A DNA stretch of 42,844 bases from Pseudevernia furfuracea (taxonomy: Eukaryota; Ascomycota; Lecanoromycetes; Lecanorales; Parmeliaceae): positions 1-42,844 of the forward strand of contig JAIUPT010000003.1 of NCBI GenBank assembly GCA_022315425.1, read 5' to 3'. Made by a program: the position numbers and the translations under genes. The notes beneath the pieces were generated by a model. That model was given only the letters and a program-made list of their open reading frames with translations, ran no database searches and was not told the DNA's origin. Shown here in pieces: positions 1 to 11,760 of the stretch; position 1 is the stretch's first letter; every line of letters starts with the position of its first letter.

Positions 1-664
1 GCTTTGACAAACTGGTCTGGTGCAGGCAGCCAAGTTCAGCGATGAGAGGCAAACACTTCTGGCTACAATCAGCCGTCTTATAGCTGGAGGGGCCTGCACA
101 GACTGCTGGTGGGACGTCTTTTCCACACCGCCAAGGGACTGCAGGGACCAGCTCTGCTGCACAAGCACCAATGCAACAAGGGCAGGTGCCAGTGGTGAGG
201 AGTATGTGAGATGTAGTATTCCTATGGAGCCAGTCAGTGGAAGTTTGACCTCCATTTTGAGTTGTTGGAAGGAGTACAAGTACAGCACAGCAGAAAGACC
301 CTCAATCAGGCGGCTGATTGATGACCATGGCACAGATTGGCACAGCTCTAAATACAAGTACAATCGCAAGAAGTGGAATCTGAAGAAGAGGATTATCAGT
401 GCACTTGAGGCCATACAGTCTATCAAACAGATGTCATCTGAAGAGGCTGTGAATTTTCTGGAGACAAAGCGAGACAAGTCAGTCAACCTGTTTGCTCAAA
501 CTCTGCCAACTTTGAGTGACGAAGTGGACGTTGCTGGCAAATGCAGGTGTAGCTCAGGTAAGTGGAGGACACTTCGTCCAGGCGACCGCTTATATGATGA
601 TGTCTATCGTGTATATCTTGTTGCTTTACGTAACAAGCTGGGGCTGAGAACAAACATGATGTAA
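1..664 (+). pseudogene. Crypton recombinase last exon, copy 1 (partial at window edge)
   Basis: This is the C-terminal exon of a Crypton-type tyrosine recombinase; the rest of the gene would lie left of the window. It is open from about base 20 to a TAA at 662-664. The second half matches the GCR1_C DNA-binding domain pattern: WKEY, then PSIRRLIDDHG, W, KYKYNRKKW and KKRII, followed by a helical tail. This domain is known as the C-terminal DNA-binding module of some Cryptons. It is near-identical to 9940-10606, but the Ala/Gly-rich linker before the domain is read in a different frame in the two copies, owing to small compensating indels. Copy 1 is continuous into the domain where copy 2 is broken by a 4-base insertion. 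Whether a full gene exists to the left cannot be seen. Confidence 0.6.
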
Positions 665-689
665 CTGCTACTTGTAATGTGCTGTGCAT

Positions 690-1400
690 ACAACAGAAAG
701 CATAGAAATCTGTAAGCAGCCGTTGCAGCAGTATGATGCTGTGATGAACCATTCTCTCTATGTGACAGCAATGCTACACAATGCTGCAGTGACGCTTGTG
801 CCCATCTGCTGCATGTTGTGACTTGCAAGCTGTGCTGTGTTAGTCACCCTGCAGTGCAGTGGGCCTGGAATCTGTAAGCAGCTTTTGACAGCAGTATGAT
901 GCTGTGATGACAATTCTCTCCATGTGACAGCAATGCTGATGATGCTGCAGTGCTGCTTATACCCTTCTGCTGCATGCTGTGACTTGCATATTATGCTGCA
1001 TCGGTCACCCTGCAATGCAATGCAATGGGCCTGGAATTGGTAAGCAGCTTCGACAGCAGTGCTGTTGGTGCACATCTGCTGCATGCTATGACTTGCATGC
1101 TGTGACTCGCATGCTGTGTTCTGTCGATCACACTGCAATGCAATGGAATTGGTAAGCAGCTTTTGACAGCAGTGCTGCTGGTGCCCATCTGCTGCATGCT
1201 GTGACTTGCGTGCTATGTTATGTCGGTCACACTGCTATGCAGGGGGCCTGGAATGGGTAGCAGCTTTTGACAGCAGTGCTGCTGGTGCCCATCTGCTGCA
1301 TGCTGTGACTTGCATGCTGTGACTTGCATTCTGCGTTCTGTCGGTTACACTGCAATGCAGTGGGCCTGGAGTTGGTAAGCAGGTTTTGACAGCAGCTTGC
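690..1400. repeat. ~105-bp minisatellite, copy 1
   Basis: This is a tandem array of degenerate units, each containing gtaagcagcttttgacagcag, a gctgctggtgcccatctgctgcatgctgtgacttgcatg block and a cactgcaatgcagtgggcctgga block. Unit starts (gtaagcag) are visible near 710, 871, 1040, 1152 and 1374. Spacing is irregular, unlike the regular 105-bp period of copy 2. Long minus-strand ORFs through the array (MQQMGTSS-type peptides) follow from the repeat lacking stops in that frame. Confidence 0.85.
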
Positions 1401-1869
1401 CAAGACACAGGACAACCTCATGGAGTGTCACCAAAGCTCAAAACAGATGCCCTATTAAACATTGTCTTTTCTATAGTTGACAACAAGACCGGCTCAGAGC
1501 AATACATGCAGGCATGCAAGTCCACATATCAAGCTAGTGGTGTTCATGGGCCATCTGCTGAACCATGACTCTATGGGCTGCGACATGTTTCAAGCAAGGC
1601 TATTGTTCTATGATTGCTTGAATGGACTTCTGCCCAGATTGTTGCTGCTGTCCATGGCCTGCAGTTGCATTGACGACTGAGATTGCTGTCTGCATTCACT
1701 CTGAAAGGGCTACATAGAATCAGCATGCTGGAAATCTCAAGCATGATACACCAGCTAGCCAGCAGCATAAGCTCTTGTGTGTGTCAACAGGAAAGGCAAA
1801 AGAATAGATGATGCAGAGGTCCACTTGTCTGTGTGTGATGCAGAAGTCCAGTTGTCTGTGTCTGCTCAC
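1401..1869. other. Conserved spacer between Crypton and resolvase, copy 1
   Basis: Non-coding as far as can be seen, but conserved with 11760-12206. Short plus-strand ORFs exist in both copies, but they differ in frame and end, so no gene is called. It lies between two convergent genes, where 3' UTRs and polyadenylation signals would be expected. Confidence 0.4.
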
Positions 1870-2483
1870 CTATTCTATGACCATGACTCCTGCATCCTCC
1901 TGAACCACACCTTCAGGCAGTATAGCAGTGGCATATGCCAAGGCCTGCAGAAGTTGCATCTGCCATGTCATCCTTCTTGTTAGCTTGGTTATAGGCTGTC
2001 TGTATGTTGGCTGTTTTGGGGATGGGTAGCCAGAAAGAACACTGTGATTGCTTTGGCCATCTTCTTGTTCAGCCTGGTCTGCTGTTGCTTGCTCAGGCTG
2101 CCTGCTGCCTGCTAGCAAGTGCTTCATCCTCCCAGCGGATGATCGTGGCACGCAGCACGCTGGGCAGCTGCAAGCCGTGATAGCTCAGCTTGTACTCTGA
2201 TGGCAGTTTACGGACTTGCTTTGCCCCTGGCGATGAACAGAGCCTCCAGGTTAGCTTCTATCCTGCCGCTTGCACGTTTCTGTGACCGAGCTGACGCTCT
2301 ATGACCACATGGGTGAACGGAAAGCGTTGCACCGCTGCTCGAGCTCAACAGAGCTGGCATGTAGCTGGCGTCCTGCTTGTAGACTTCTGTCTCCCCCCAA
2401 GCGAGGATCCTGAAGCTCCAGGTCTGAAGGATCGCAAAACCCAGGTTCTTCCTACCAACGTCTATACTGAGAACTGTGGGCAT
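1870..2483 (-). pseudogene. RuvC-fold Holliday-junction-resolvase-like protein, copy 1 (frameshifted)
   Basis: Reading the minus strand from the ATG at 2483, the N-terminus contains SIDVGRKNLGFAIL, the first strand and acidic residue of the RNase H/RuvC fold. The next block has VIERQLGHRNVQ, carrying the second acidic residue. Near the C-terminus lies NKKDDMADALLQ in copy 2, NKKDDMADA here, carrying the DDxxD-type acidic pair. Order and spacing match the eukaryotic and large-DNA-virus branch of RuvC-like resolvases (Cce1/Ydc2 and A22-like). The reading frame is broken: a stop and frame change at 2258-2260, shared with copy 2, and further indels specific to this copy. It is therefore a pseudogene or an indel-bearing assembly copy. 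It runs towards the Crypton exon (convergent). Confidence 0.6.
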
Positions 2484-2605
2484 GCTGCCGGGGGGTGCTG
2501 GCAGAGGAGAGGCGCTGCGCACGGTCAGCTGACGTGCGAGCGCGACACCGAAGGGCTGGTCGCTGAGCGCTGCTCTTTCTGCGCTTTGACGCAGGGATGC
2601 CGAGA

Positions 2606-3460
2606 ATGCACAAAGCTGGAGGCAGGGGCTGAGGCAGGCATGCCTGCGTCAGCGTCCTGGCGACTCCGAGACAGGAGCGAAATCTGTGCACATCGCAGGA
2701 CCCGGGGGTGCTGCGCAATGTGCACCAAATGCGCACTCCCCGAGAGACCCCAGGGCGGCGCAATGTACTGGGGCTTCGGCGGGGCTCCGTGGGCGGCGGG
2801 GCGCTGAGGAGGGCGTCCTCATCTGGGTTGGGTGTTAACTCTGCCAAAGCCGTCCCACGAAGCCCGTGAGCGCCTAAGTTGGATACCGTCTTCTGTACTG
2901 ATTTGTATTTCAGCTTTTTGTTGCACTACATAGGGATACGGCGTGCTTTGCATTTTCGGGAAGATCATGGTGACGGTGTATGGGGTATACGAGTACGGTC
3001 ACAGTCGCATGTGACAGGCCGGTGACACAACTGGTTACAGCACGTGTCCCAGCCTGGATCCCTGTCCTCGTCATAAGAGACGTGGTGGTTCGGTCCTCAG
3101 CGCGGTGATGGGCCATAGCACGTACACAGTGCATGGCACGCATGGTGTCAGTCCACAGTACCGGTTCGCGACGGTGACGGCACGCTCAATCTGTGTGTCC
3201 TGGTCCGGTTCTTGATCGTGGGGTCCTTTGTATGGTCCTTGCACCGGTCGTCGTGTGGCCTGTCTCCAGTCTGTGGCGGCATCCTTGCACGGTTGAAGTG
3301 ACGAGTTGCATGTGTAAAGCTGTCATGGTCACAGCCTGGTCCGAGCATCATCGCTAGCTGGTTTACCGAAAGAAAGGTGCGTGTGGCCTGGTCCCCGTTC
3401 CGTGCTCGGATCGTTTGGATGCGATCACACCGTCAGTGGCGTTAGTGGAGAGTCATAGTG
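2606..3460. other. GC-rich non-coding block right of duplicated segment
   Basis: Base composition rises in GC compared with what follows. A minus-strand ORF reaches 2847 and would place a Pro/Arg-rich leader in front of the resolvase, but it is out of the resolvase frame and copy 2 has unrelated sequence here. From about 2980 to 3450 the sequence repeats words such as cctggtcc, ggtgac and cacggt with no clear period. No gene recognised. Confidence 0.4.
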
Positions 3461-6400
3461 TAAGAAAATAACCTGGCCCAGCCTAATGATACCGTTAATA
3501 AGCTAGGATTATTTTGAGGCGCTGTTCAACGTGTACAGGACAGCACGTATGTTGATAGTCTTGTCATCTGTAGGTGAGATGCACTTGCTCATATACTAGC
3601 TGTGCGAGGAGCTAGATCAGCTGTGGATCACATACATGTCACCTGTCAGTGTCAGTGGATCAGTCCTGTTGAGTCTTTGTGTCCAGTTCTCCTTACAGAC
3701 AACCCTACTGATCAATGGTGAATCAGCAGCATGCTTGGCTTGGCCGTGTACTCGACATGCGTACTATATGTTGTCGGAGGAATGGCAGCGATGACAAATT
3801 GCATTTCTCCATCTGCACATGCCTCGTGGCACTATCAGTCTTGGTGCATGTGTGTGCTTGTGTGCGCATGATGCATTCGCCATGTACTAGCTATGCTAAA
3901 CTACCATTCTCTAAGCGTGTTCCTTTAGTGAGTCACAGCCTCATGCTATAACGTGTGCAGGATGGAGCCGATTGGACTATGTCTGCAGAGGTGACTACAC
4001 ACTGCTAATGGTTGCAGCGCACATGTTGTGTTTGTGCAAGCTTTTATGTTATTAGCATGGCCTGCAGAGGCCTAATGCGTGCTGCTGAGCAGATCTGTTG
4101 GGCTGTCATAACACAGCGATAATGTACGGGTCTTCTGCAGTCTGTATGCCTACTGACGAAGCTACATCATGTTGACACAGTCCATAAGGTGACGTCCCGA
4201 GTGAGAGCATCTGAGTGTATTTTGCTTTGACTGCTGCTGTGCTTGTGTTTCATCTGCCGCGCAACTGTGCTTAAGGGGCTGCGCCACTGCTTCAGTTGCA
4301 GGTGTCTACTTCTTGAGACTAAGCTCGACTGTTCTCTCTGTCGTACCTTTGTGCCAATATGTTTTGTGTCAGTGGCCACCGTACCAGTACATGTGTTGGG
4401 CTGGTGCGAGCTTCTAGACATTGATAGCTTCTCACCATTCAACAGTCCATGTTCTTAGGTCGGCCGATTTATGCTGTCTTTGAAGTCAGATCCTCATCAT
4501 CGGCAACCGCTAGTAGTGATGACGTCAGTAGTGTGCTGTGCACACGGTGTTGTGCTGCATAAGCGACATGGTCCAGCTGATGCCGATTGTCTGTTATGAG
4601 CTCATGAGTGTGCACATTCGTGGGCATGATGCTAGCTCTGAGATGCATAATAGACTCAGCATATGTTGCATGCTGCGTGTTGCAGTCCAAACATGTCGCA
4701 ATCTTCTCGTGCTCAGCCCTTGAGAAAAGTCTGAACAACAGACATAGGAGCAGCAGGTGCAGCCAATAGAGACATAGCAGCGCAGGCACGGGCATTCTCA
4801 AACGCAGGAGCGCTGCTGAGCAACACATGGGACACTGACACTGTAGCACAGGTGTGTGTCATAATAGTTTTCCTGCTGGCACATCAGTCTCTGTGCACAT
4901 GTCAGTGCACGGTGACCAATTTTGTTACTTGTACACTCTTTGCGCTGAGAAGTGTGACTGTCATGTGTGACTCTGTCGAGCTTCATGTGTGGTTTTGTCA
5001 ATCATGAGCAGTTCAAGCTGGACTATCAGGCTTGCTTGCTGCAGTGTCTATATAAACCTGACTTGTACCTGTCACACAGCTGCAGTGACGTACACTGTAC
5101 AGCTGCCATCTGCACAGCTTGTGCTTGATCATGCTACTGCAGTGGGATGTGCTTGCACATGCCGTACACGTATAGTGTTGTAGATTGCTTGTCAATCACC
5201 AGGTTATGACGGTTCTAGGCGGCGTAATCGGGACATGCTGAAGTAATTCTTGTAGCTAACGTGTGATGCAATCACTGCTGGTTTGAGTTTGTGTTATGAT
5301 TGACGCCCTGGCTGGCATGTCCTGGCCATCTGTGTTAACGAAGTATTTGACTGCATGTTGTAGGCATCCTGCTGCAGTCTGCTGCTTTGTTGACAAGCAT
5401 CGCTAAACACGAGAATCTATGCCTTCGCTGGTTACTGCTTGCCTTTATTTTTGTCTGGCTTACCTTCGTATGGACATGCGGCTAGTGGCGTTCAGTGGTG
5501 CCCTTCTTTGAAATTGCACCTGCTTCACTCTGTGTGTTTGTCTGCATTTGGCTGTCACATCATGCCCTGTCTAGGAAGGTCACCGGTTCTTCCCCATGGC
5601 GCTGTGGTTTATTATGTGTATGCTAAGACATTTGCCTGCAGCGCTGTTGCATTTTTGACTAATGGGTGAGCAGCAGGTTTCCATACACAGGCTGAGCAAG
5701 TATAGCATCAGCATACTGGCAGTCAGCAGTAGCACCAGTAATATTGGCAGCAGCAACAGTAGTAGCATTAGCCCAAAAGACTGAAACTAGTGCAATGTGT
5801 GAAACTGAGCAAGTTGCAGCATGGGTCGGTTTCACAGCAGACAGTTATCACCACACCCAGCAGACCTACAGCCTGGATAACACAACAGCTCGGATGGAGG
5901 GGCCGGAGTACCATGGGATTGTGCAAGCCTTCTGCGCAAAGTACTGTGTAAGGACGTGTCATGCAATCACGCAGCTGTGTAGCTGAAAATTTGATGGCAA
6001 GACAATGCAATGTGAGCTCCTCAAGTTCTCTGCTGCTAAGACTGAGTGTGCTGCTCGCCACTTCACTACCTTGTGTCACAGGCTGCACTGTGTAGATGCT
6101 GCTGCTTCTCAACTGACGTAGTTTGGTGCTTCCACACCTCGCAGCTCAGTCACTGCTCCACGACTGCTTCCGCACTGGCTGCACTGCTGACTTTTCATAT
6201 TATGATACTTTGTGCGGCAAGGTTGAGTTTTTGACCTATACTGGTCGTCTAGGCCAGGGCAGTGCTGAGGCAGTAAAACTGAGATTCCATGTGATGACTA
6301 GGCAGAATCAGTTGCTTCATGTGCCTTGCTCACCATCATCAGTGAATGAGTTGCTTCATGTGCCTTGCTCGCCATCATCAATTAGACGTAATGTATTTTG

Positions 6401-7390
6401 GCCTCCCAGTACCGTACTTGTATTCTCCAACACAAGTTTCGTATATGAGCAGCAGCAGTGATGGCATATATACTATATAGTCAGCATGATATGTATATGC
6501 TTGCTTTGTCCTACATTGATGGTTTATAGTGCATGCTGCTGACTGCAATATATCGCAATGTCACCTTGTGCTGAAGTACAGGTAGCATAAGTTATTGGAA
6601 CATGACAGGACTGCTGCTTATATCACAAGTGAAATCTTGTGTCATGGCATGCTTCTCGTCACCTTGAGGCTGATAGAGCATACTTTCAAGACTCCTGTGA
6701 ACAGACTCTGTCCCTGAAGATGGCTTTCAATCGCTTTACTACATACCATGGTCTGTAGCTATTACAACAGCAGAATGCAGCAGGCATAGTGCTTCAATTT
6801 GCAAAAACATGAGTCATTTCAATGACAGCTGACCTCCAGCATGTCTGTAAGACAGTACTCAGTCTGACAAGCTGTTTGCTTGTCTGCAGGTGGGGAATAT
6901 GCATGGCACAATCACCTGTAATGGGCTGCTGTGCTGTTGCTTGGCTGAAAGAATGCATTTAGCCAATATACGCTAGACAATACTTCAAACACAGTGTTCT
7001 GCAACCAGCCAGACTAGAGGTGATCTGTTGCTGTGTTTGCTGTGTTGAGTCATGAAATCAGTCTTGAGCTGCAGCATGAGTCAATCAGAGATAGCAGGTC
7101 TTCTGTCGCATATTCTACCACCTGTTTGTAGTCTTCAGTTGTGCTGCGCCAACCTCCAGCCCAAAACATCCAGCTGTTGCATATGTTGCTGTTGCACACT
7201 ATCATTCGTATCATTATACTCCCATTTGTGCCAGCATCTGTACATTGCAACCATGGTGGCAACATGATTGCAATCCTGCTTACTTTGGCACCTCATCTGG
7301 TCATGCTGAGCCTGTTCTGCCAGCTGCCTGCAAGTGTGCCAGGCTCTGACAAGCAGCATGCACTGTGAGATGCTCTGTCGCCGCACACAT
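3461..7390. other. Long region with no recognisable gene
   Basis: All six frames hold only short ORFs (under about 130 codons) without recognisable motifs, and no exon series with matching phases was found. Low-complexity TGC-rich words are frequent. The only defined structure is the short direct repeat at 6311-6388. Confidence 0.45.
6311..6388. repeat. Two tandem copies of a 39-bp unit
   Basis: The unit starts gttgcttcatgtgccttgct and recurs exactly 39 bases later (6311 and 6350), with a single a/g difference in the compared part before the copies diverge. Confidence 0.8.
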
Positions 7391-9365
7391 CATCATTGCA
7401 CTACAGCCCCCCCCAGAATAGTTTTGACCCTCTTGTTGTTGATGAATTTGTATGGTTTTTGATGCAGGGTGCTAAAGTGGCACAGGTTGAGGCTCATCTG
7501 AAAGCATTGCGTGATCTGCAACAAGATCAGAAAGTAGCAGGATTTGGCCAACAACAGAGCATAAGAGATTATGCCAGACATCAGGCTGATGATGGCCAAG
7601 TCTGCTGGCTGGCATGGCCCGCATGAAGCGCGAGTAAGTGAACTGCATATGCATGTGCAGATGGACCTTTGCATGCACGTGCCTTGTACTGTTCAGCACT
7701 GCAGAATCCGCTATGCTTGGCTGTGATTTCAAAGCTAACCTGAAACTCTGTTTCGTGTAATGAACATAATGTTTGTATGCTGCTGCAGATCACGAGCTGA
7801 TCGGGGCGCTTTCTCAATCAATGATGGATACACTCAGAAGGAGAAGATCATGATGGCTATCAGCTGATGCAGCAAAACGGCAAAGCACCAACAATGCACC
7901 TGTAAGTATGCCCTTGCGCTTTTTGAAGCTGTATCGCTGTGCACACCATGTTTGTACACTGCAGCTATTTCCTTGTTGAAGTAACTAGCTTCATTTGGCA
8001 GGTCTCTGTCCCCTACCTTTGCTGCATTCTACACACCTTTGCTGCATCTGCAGAACAATTGAGACCATGCATGACTGATTTCTGACGCTTAACACAGGGC
8101 TATGCTGCTTCTAATGGACGGCACGTTGATTGCGAGGAGGATGATGCCCGGCGCATTCAGTTGTGTGACATGTTCTGCGACCCTGTGGAGCAACTCAGGC
8201 CTCATGCTGGCTTTGCGCTTGGCACTGCCACAGACCAAGGCAAGGTCAACAGGGTAAGCCGTGGCTTTGTTATGCACTAGCAATTACACTTCCCCCCCGC
8301 CTTCTCCCCCCCCACACCCCACCCTGTGCTACTGCCTCATTGTCAAAAAGCTGTCACTGCAGCACTCACTTTGAAAACCGGCGTGAGTATGATGCAGAAT
8401 GGGCGCGAGGAGTTTGCATGGATCATGCGCCACAAGGACCCACTGTCAGTGTGGTATTGAGCTGTCCTGAGGTGGCTGCTGTGGCGTTACGAGTTCTTGG
8501 ATAATCATCAGTATCCTCAATGAAAGCAAGCCCATTGCTCAGTCAGCTGTAAGACAGAGTTGTATGCAAGCATGACTGCAAAGAGCAGCTCGGCTAGGTT
8601 TTGCATCTGTTTCATGACACTAGACCGGTGGCTGCAGTGTCGACTTGAAGGACATAGCCATGCTAGGCAAGTGGAGCAATGCGCATGTTGTGAAGAGCTA
8701 TGTCAATGGCATCCCCATCAGTGCAGTGCTTGCTCGTGCTGGCTTCCAGGAATCATGTCCACCTCATTCCAAGAACAACAGTCGAAGCTGACCAGGAGCT
8801 GCTGGACATGATATTCCCAGGGGTGGAGCAGAGGCACAGTGAGCAAGTTGAGGTGAGATATGCAATGATCTGCCCTCCTATGCACAACCTCTGTTCATCA
8901 AGCAGACAATCAGTTGGCATCTTTCCTGCCGTCTGAGACATTTCTCATGCTGCAATGCATGCAAATAAATTCTGGCTGCCACATAGCGGCACATGCTGTA
9001 CTGTAGATAAAGCAACAATGCAACTCATGCATGGTGTCTGATTGTTGAATTTGCATGCAGCACAACAAGCACTGCATACGGCAAGGTGAAAAGGATGCGG
9101 TGGACCTGGCAGCGGCTCACTACTTGGAGGTCTTGAAGGAGGGACGCAAGGCTATCTTGGAAGATGCAGCAATCCTGCAGGACAAGTACCCAAAGCGTAG
9201 GATCTTCAACCTGCCGTGCTTCAAACTCCCACAAGATGACAGTGCAAGGACTGCGCTGCAGAAGAAGTGGGCAGAGTACAAGGCTGAGGGTCATTGCTGC
9301 TCATGCCGCTCGGTAGATGAGAACATTGGGGTCAGCTTATAAACCTGCAACTGTCTCCTGCACAC

Positions 9366-9812
9366 ATGCTTACTCCTGTCAATGCTGCCTTGCTTGAGCG
9401 TCTGCACCAGGAGCTCTTTCAACATCCTGAGCATACAGAGTATGCTTCGTACAGACAATTTACAATTTTACAGAGTCAAGACCTGTGGTACACCAATGAT
9501 GCATCTTCGAGATCAACTGCTACTGAGCATTGTCATCAAGCCTTTAGGATTGCTGCAAGCACTTCAGTTGCTATGCAGGTAGAGGAGAACAACCTGTGTA
9601 CGGTGACCAAGAATGCACTGCTGCAGCAGCAAAATCAGCATCTGCAAGAGAAGCTGGAGACTCAGAGACAGCAGCAGTTGCACCAGCAACAGCAGATGCT
9701 GATCTCTCAGCAAGAGGCAAGTCATGCGGCTCTGCATGATGCCATGTGGCGCAGCAGGTCACTTGGCTTTATTGCACTCATCCTTTTGTCTGCATGTGCA
9801 TATGTGACCTGA
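9366..9812 (+). CDS. Crypton exon: Gln-rich coiled-coil linker
   Basis: This is a continuous 148-codon frame between the core recombinase and the DNA-binding exon. It starts with TPVNAALLERLHQELFQHP and contains a heptad-like stretch, LLQQQNQHLQEKLETQ, followed by Gln/His-rich sequence. Exon ends are not certain. The position between the catalytic core and GCR1_C suggests a dimerisation or spacer region; this is inference from context. Confidence 0.5.
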   Translation: MLTPVNAALLERLHQELFQHPEHTEYASYRQFTILQSQDLWYTNDASSRSTATEHCHQAFRIAASTSVAMQVEENNLCTVTKNALLQQQNQHLQEKLETQRQQQLHQQQQMLISQQEASHAALHDAMWRSRSLGFIALILLSACAYVT

Positions 9813-9939
9813 TGCACACATCCTTGCTGCCAGTCAATGAAGTGCAGCATGCTGACATCATCTCAAATGCTGCAGAGCAATCCCTGTTGCTGGAATTTGT
9901 CACATATGTTCAGGGTGACATGCTTTGTACATTGCCACA

Positions 9940-10606
9940 GCTTTGATTAAAACTGGTCTGGTGCAGGCAGCCAAGTTCAGCGATGAGAGGCAAACACTTC
10001 TGGCTACAATCAGACGTCTTATAGCTGGAGGGCCTGCACAGAATGCTGGGTCGTCTTTTTCACACCGCCAAGGGACTGCAGGGACCAGCTCTGCTGCACA
10101 AGCACCAAGTGCAGCAAGGGCAGGTGCCAGTGGTGAGGAGTATATACGCGAGATGTAGTATTCCTATGGAGCCAGTCAGTGGAAGTTTGACCTCCATTTT
10201 GAGTCGTTGGAAGGAGTACAAGTACAGCACAGCAGAAAGACCATCGATCAGGCGGCTGATTGATGACCATGGCACAGATTGGCACAGCTCTAAATACAAA
10301 TACCATCGCAAGAAGTGGAATCTGCAGAAGAGGATTATCATTGCAGTTGAGGCCATACAGTCTATCAAACAGATGTCATCTGAAGAGGCTGTAAATTTTC
10401 TGGAGACGAAGCGAGACAAGTCAGTCAACCTGTTCGCTCAAACTCTGCCAACCCTCAGTGACGAAGTGGACGTTGCTGGCAAATGCAGGTGTAGCTCAGG
10501 TAAGTGGAGGACACTTCGTCCAGGCGACCACTTATATGATGATATCTATGGTGTATATCTTGTTGCTTTACGTAGCAAGCTGGGGCTGAGAACAAACATG
10601 ATGTAA
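9940..10606 (+). CDS. Crypton last exon with GCR1_C-like DNA-binding domain, copy 2
   Basis: The exon follows a gtgcag acceptor near 9961-9966 and ends with TAA at 10604-10606. An Ala/Gly/Ser-rich linker is read in one frame up to about 10158. The GCR1_C-like domain is read in another frame to the stop, because of a 4-base insertion at gtatatacgcgag relative to copy 1. Domain signature: SRWKEYKYSTAERPSIRRL, GTDWHSSKYKYHRKKW and RIIIAVEAIQSI. GCR1_C is a winged-helix-like DNA-binding domain, so here it would recognise element ends or target DNA. Confidence 0.65.
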
Positions 10607-10649
10607 CTGCTGTTTGTAATGTGCTGTGCATACAACAGAGCATAGAAGT

Positions 10650-11760
10650 CTGTAAGCAGCCGTTGCAGCAGTATGATGCCGGTCAGACCCATTCTCTCTA
10701 TGTGACAGCAATGCTGATGATGCTGCAGTGATGCTTGTGCCCATCTGCTGCATGTTGTGACTTGCATGCTGTGCTGTGTCAGTCACCCTGCAGTGCAGTG
10801 CGCCTGGAGTTTGTAAGCAGCTTTTGACAGCAGTATGATGCTGTGATGACAACTCTCTCCATGTGACAGCAATGCTATACAATGCTGATGATGCTGCAGT
10901 GCTGCTTATACCCTTCTGCTGCATGCTGTGACTTGCATATTGTGCTGCATCGGTCACCCTGCAATGCAATGCAATGGGCCTGGGATTGGTAAGCAGCTTT
11001 TGACAGCAGTGCTGCAGGTGCCCATCTCCTGCATGCTGTGACTTGCATGCTGTGTTCTTTTAATTACACTGCAATGCAGTGGGCCTGAAATTGGTAAGCA
11101 GCTTTTGACAGCAGTGCTGCTGGTGCCCATCTGCTGCATGCTGTGACTTGCATGCTGCATTCTGTTGGTTACACTGCAATGCATTGGGCCTGGAATTGGT
11201 AAGCAGCTTTTGACAGCAGTGCTGCTGGTGCCCATCTGCTGCATGCTGTGACTTGCATGCTGCATTCTGTTGGTTACACTGCAATGCATTGGGCCTGGAA
11301 TTGGTAAGCAGCTTTTGACAAGCAGTGCTGCTGGTGCCCATCTGCTGCATGCTGTGACTTGCATGCTGTGACTTGCATGCTGTGACTTGCATGCTGTGAC
11401 TTGCATGCTGTGACTTGCATGCTGTGACTTGCATGCTGTGACTTGCATGCTGTGACTTGCATGCTGTGACTTGCATGCTGCATTCTGTCGGCCACACTGC
11501 AATGCAATGGGCCTGGATTTGGTAAGCAGCTTTTGACAGCAGGGCTGCTGGTGCCCATCTGCTGCATGCTGTGACTTGCATGCTGCATTCTGTCGGTTAC
11601 ACTGCAATGCAGTGGCCTGGAATTGGTAAGCAGCTTTTGACAGCAGTGCTGTCTGATGCATGCTGTGACTTTCATGCTGTGACTTGCATGCTATGTTCTG
11701 TCGGTCACACTGCAATGCAGTGGGCCTGGAATTGGTAACAGGTTTTGACAGCAGCTTGCC
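10650..11760. repeat. ~105-bp minisatellite, copy 2 (expanded)
   Basis: Same units as 690-1400, but more regular and more numerous. gtaagcag starts at 11094, 11199, 11304, 11522 and 11626 give a 105-bp period, interrupted once by the 14-bp array at 11347. Minus-strand frames stay open for up to 279 codons because the units carry no stop there. Confidence 0.9.
11347..11480. repeat. Nested 14-bp tandem array
   Basis: Nine exact head-to-tail copies of gcatgctgtgactt, then a partial one. The added length accounts for the jump from 105 to 218 bp between adjacent larger units, so this is a recent slippage expansion inside one unit. Copy 1 has only one or two such units at the matching place. Confidence 0.95.

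Larger units (their letters stand above)
1..2605. repeat. Large duplicated segment, copy 1 (paired with 9940-12918)
   Basis: Sequence from the window start to base 2605 aligns with 9940-12918 over its whole length: Crypton last exon, minisatellite, spacer and resolvase. Similarity stops abruptly after gatgccgaga (ending 2605 and 12918). Copy 2 is longer mainly because of minisatellite expansion. Copy 1 alone carries a 27-bp tandem duplication near 1810-1862 in the spacer. The shared right edge may be an element terminus or a duplication breakpoint; the left edge of copy 1 is outside the window. Confidence 0.85.
7395..10606 (+). mobile_element. Crypton: tyrosine-recombinase gene with introns and frameshifts
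   Basis: A multi-exon recombinase is read on the plus strand. Exon 1 (from about 7395) encodes VVDEFVWFLMQGAKVAQVEA, resembling the N-terminal SAM-like region. The exon starting at 8097 holds AMLLLMDGTLIAR, then in another frame DDARRIQLCDMF, the catalytic-Arg block (Arg codon 8135-8137). About 8390-8510 gives EFAWIMRHKDPLSV and WLLWRYEF. The H-x-x-R box is HDTR at 8613-8624, followed after a frame change by DLKDIAMLGKW and KSYVNGIPISAVLARAGF. The Tyr of KSY, at 8699-8701, is the predicted nucleophile. Then come LIPRTTVEADQELLDMIFPG and, from 9058, LEVLKEGRKAILEDAAILQ with YPKRRIF, both typical of Cryptons. A Gln-rich coiled coil (about 9600-9720) and the GCR1_C domain (10160-10606) close the protein. 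At least four frameshifts interrupt it. Known Cryptons integrate by site-specific recombination through a circular intermediate; the ends of this one were not found. Confidence 0.75.

Noticed and set aside
2452..2847. Minus-strand 131-codon ORF beginning MAELTPNPDED
   Set aside because: It overlaps the resolvase start in a different frame and its upstream half is absent from copy 2. It could be a chance ORF in GC-rich DNA.
4167..6461. Several 60-130-codon ORFs on both strands
   Set aside because: No recognisable motif, frequent overlap between frames, Cys/His/Ser-rich composition following TGC-rich DNA, and no convincing splice series.
11347..11480. Possible CRISPR-like array
   Set aside because: The units are contiguous with no spacers, and the window is eukaryotic with spliceosomal introns.
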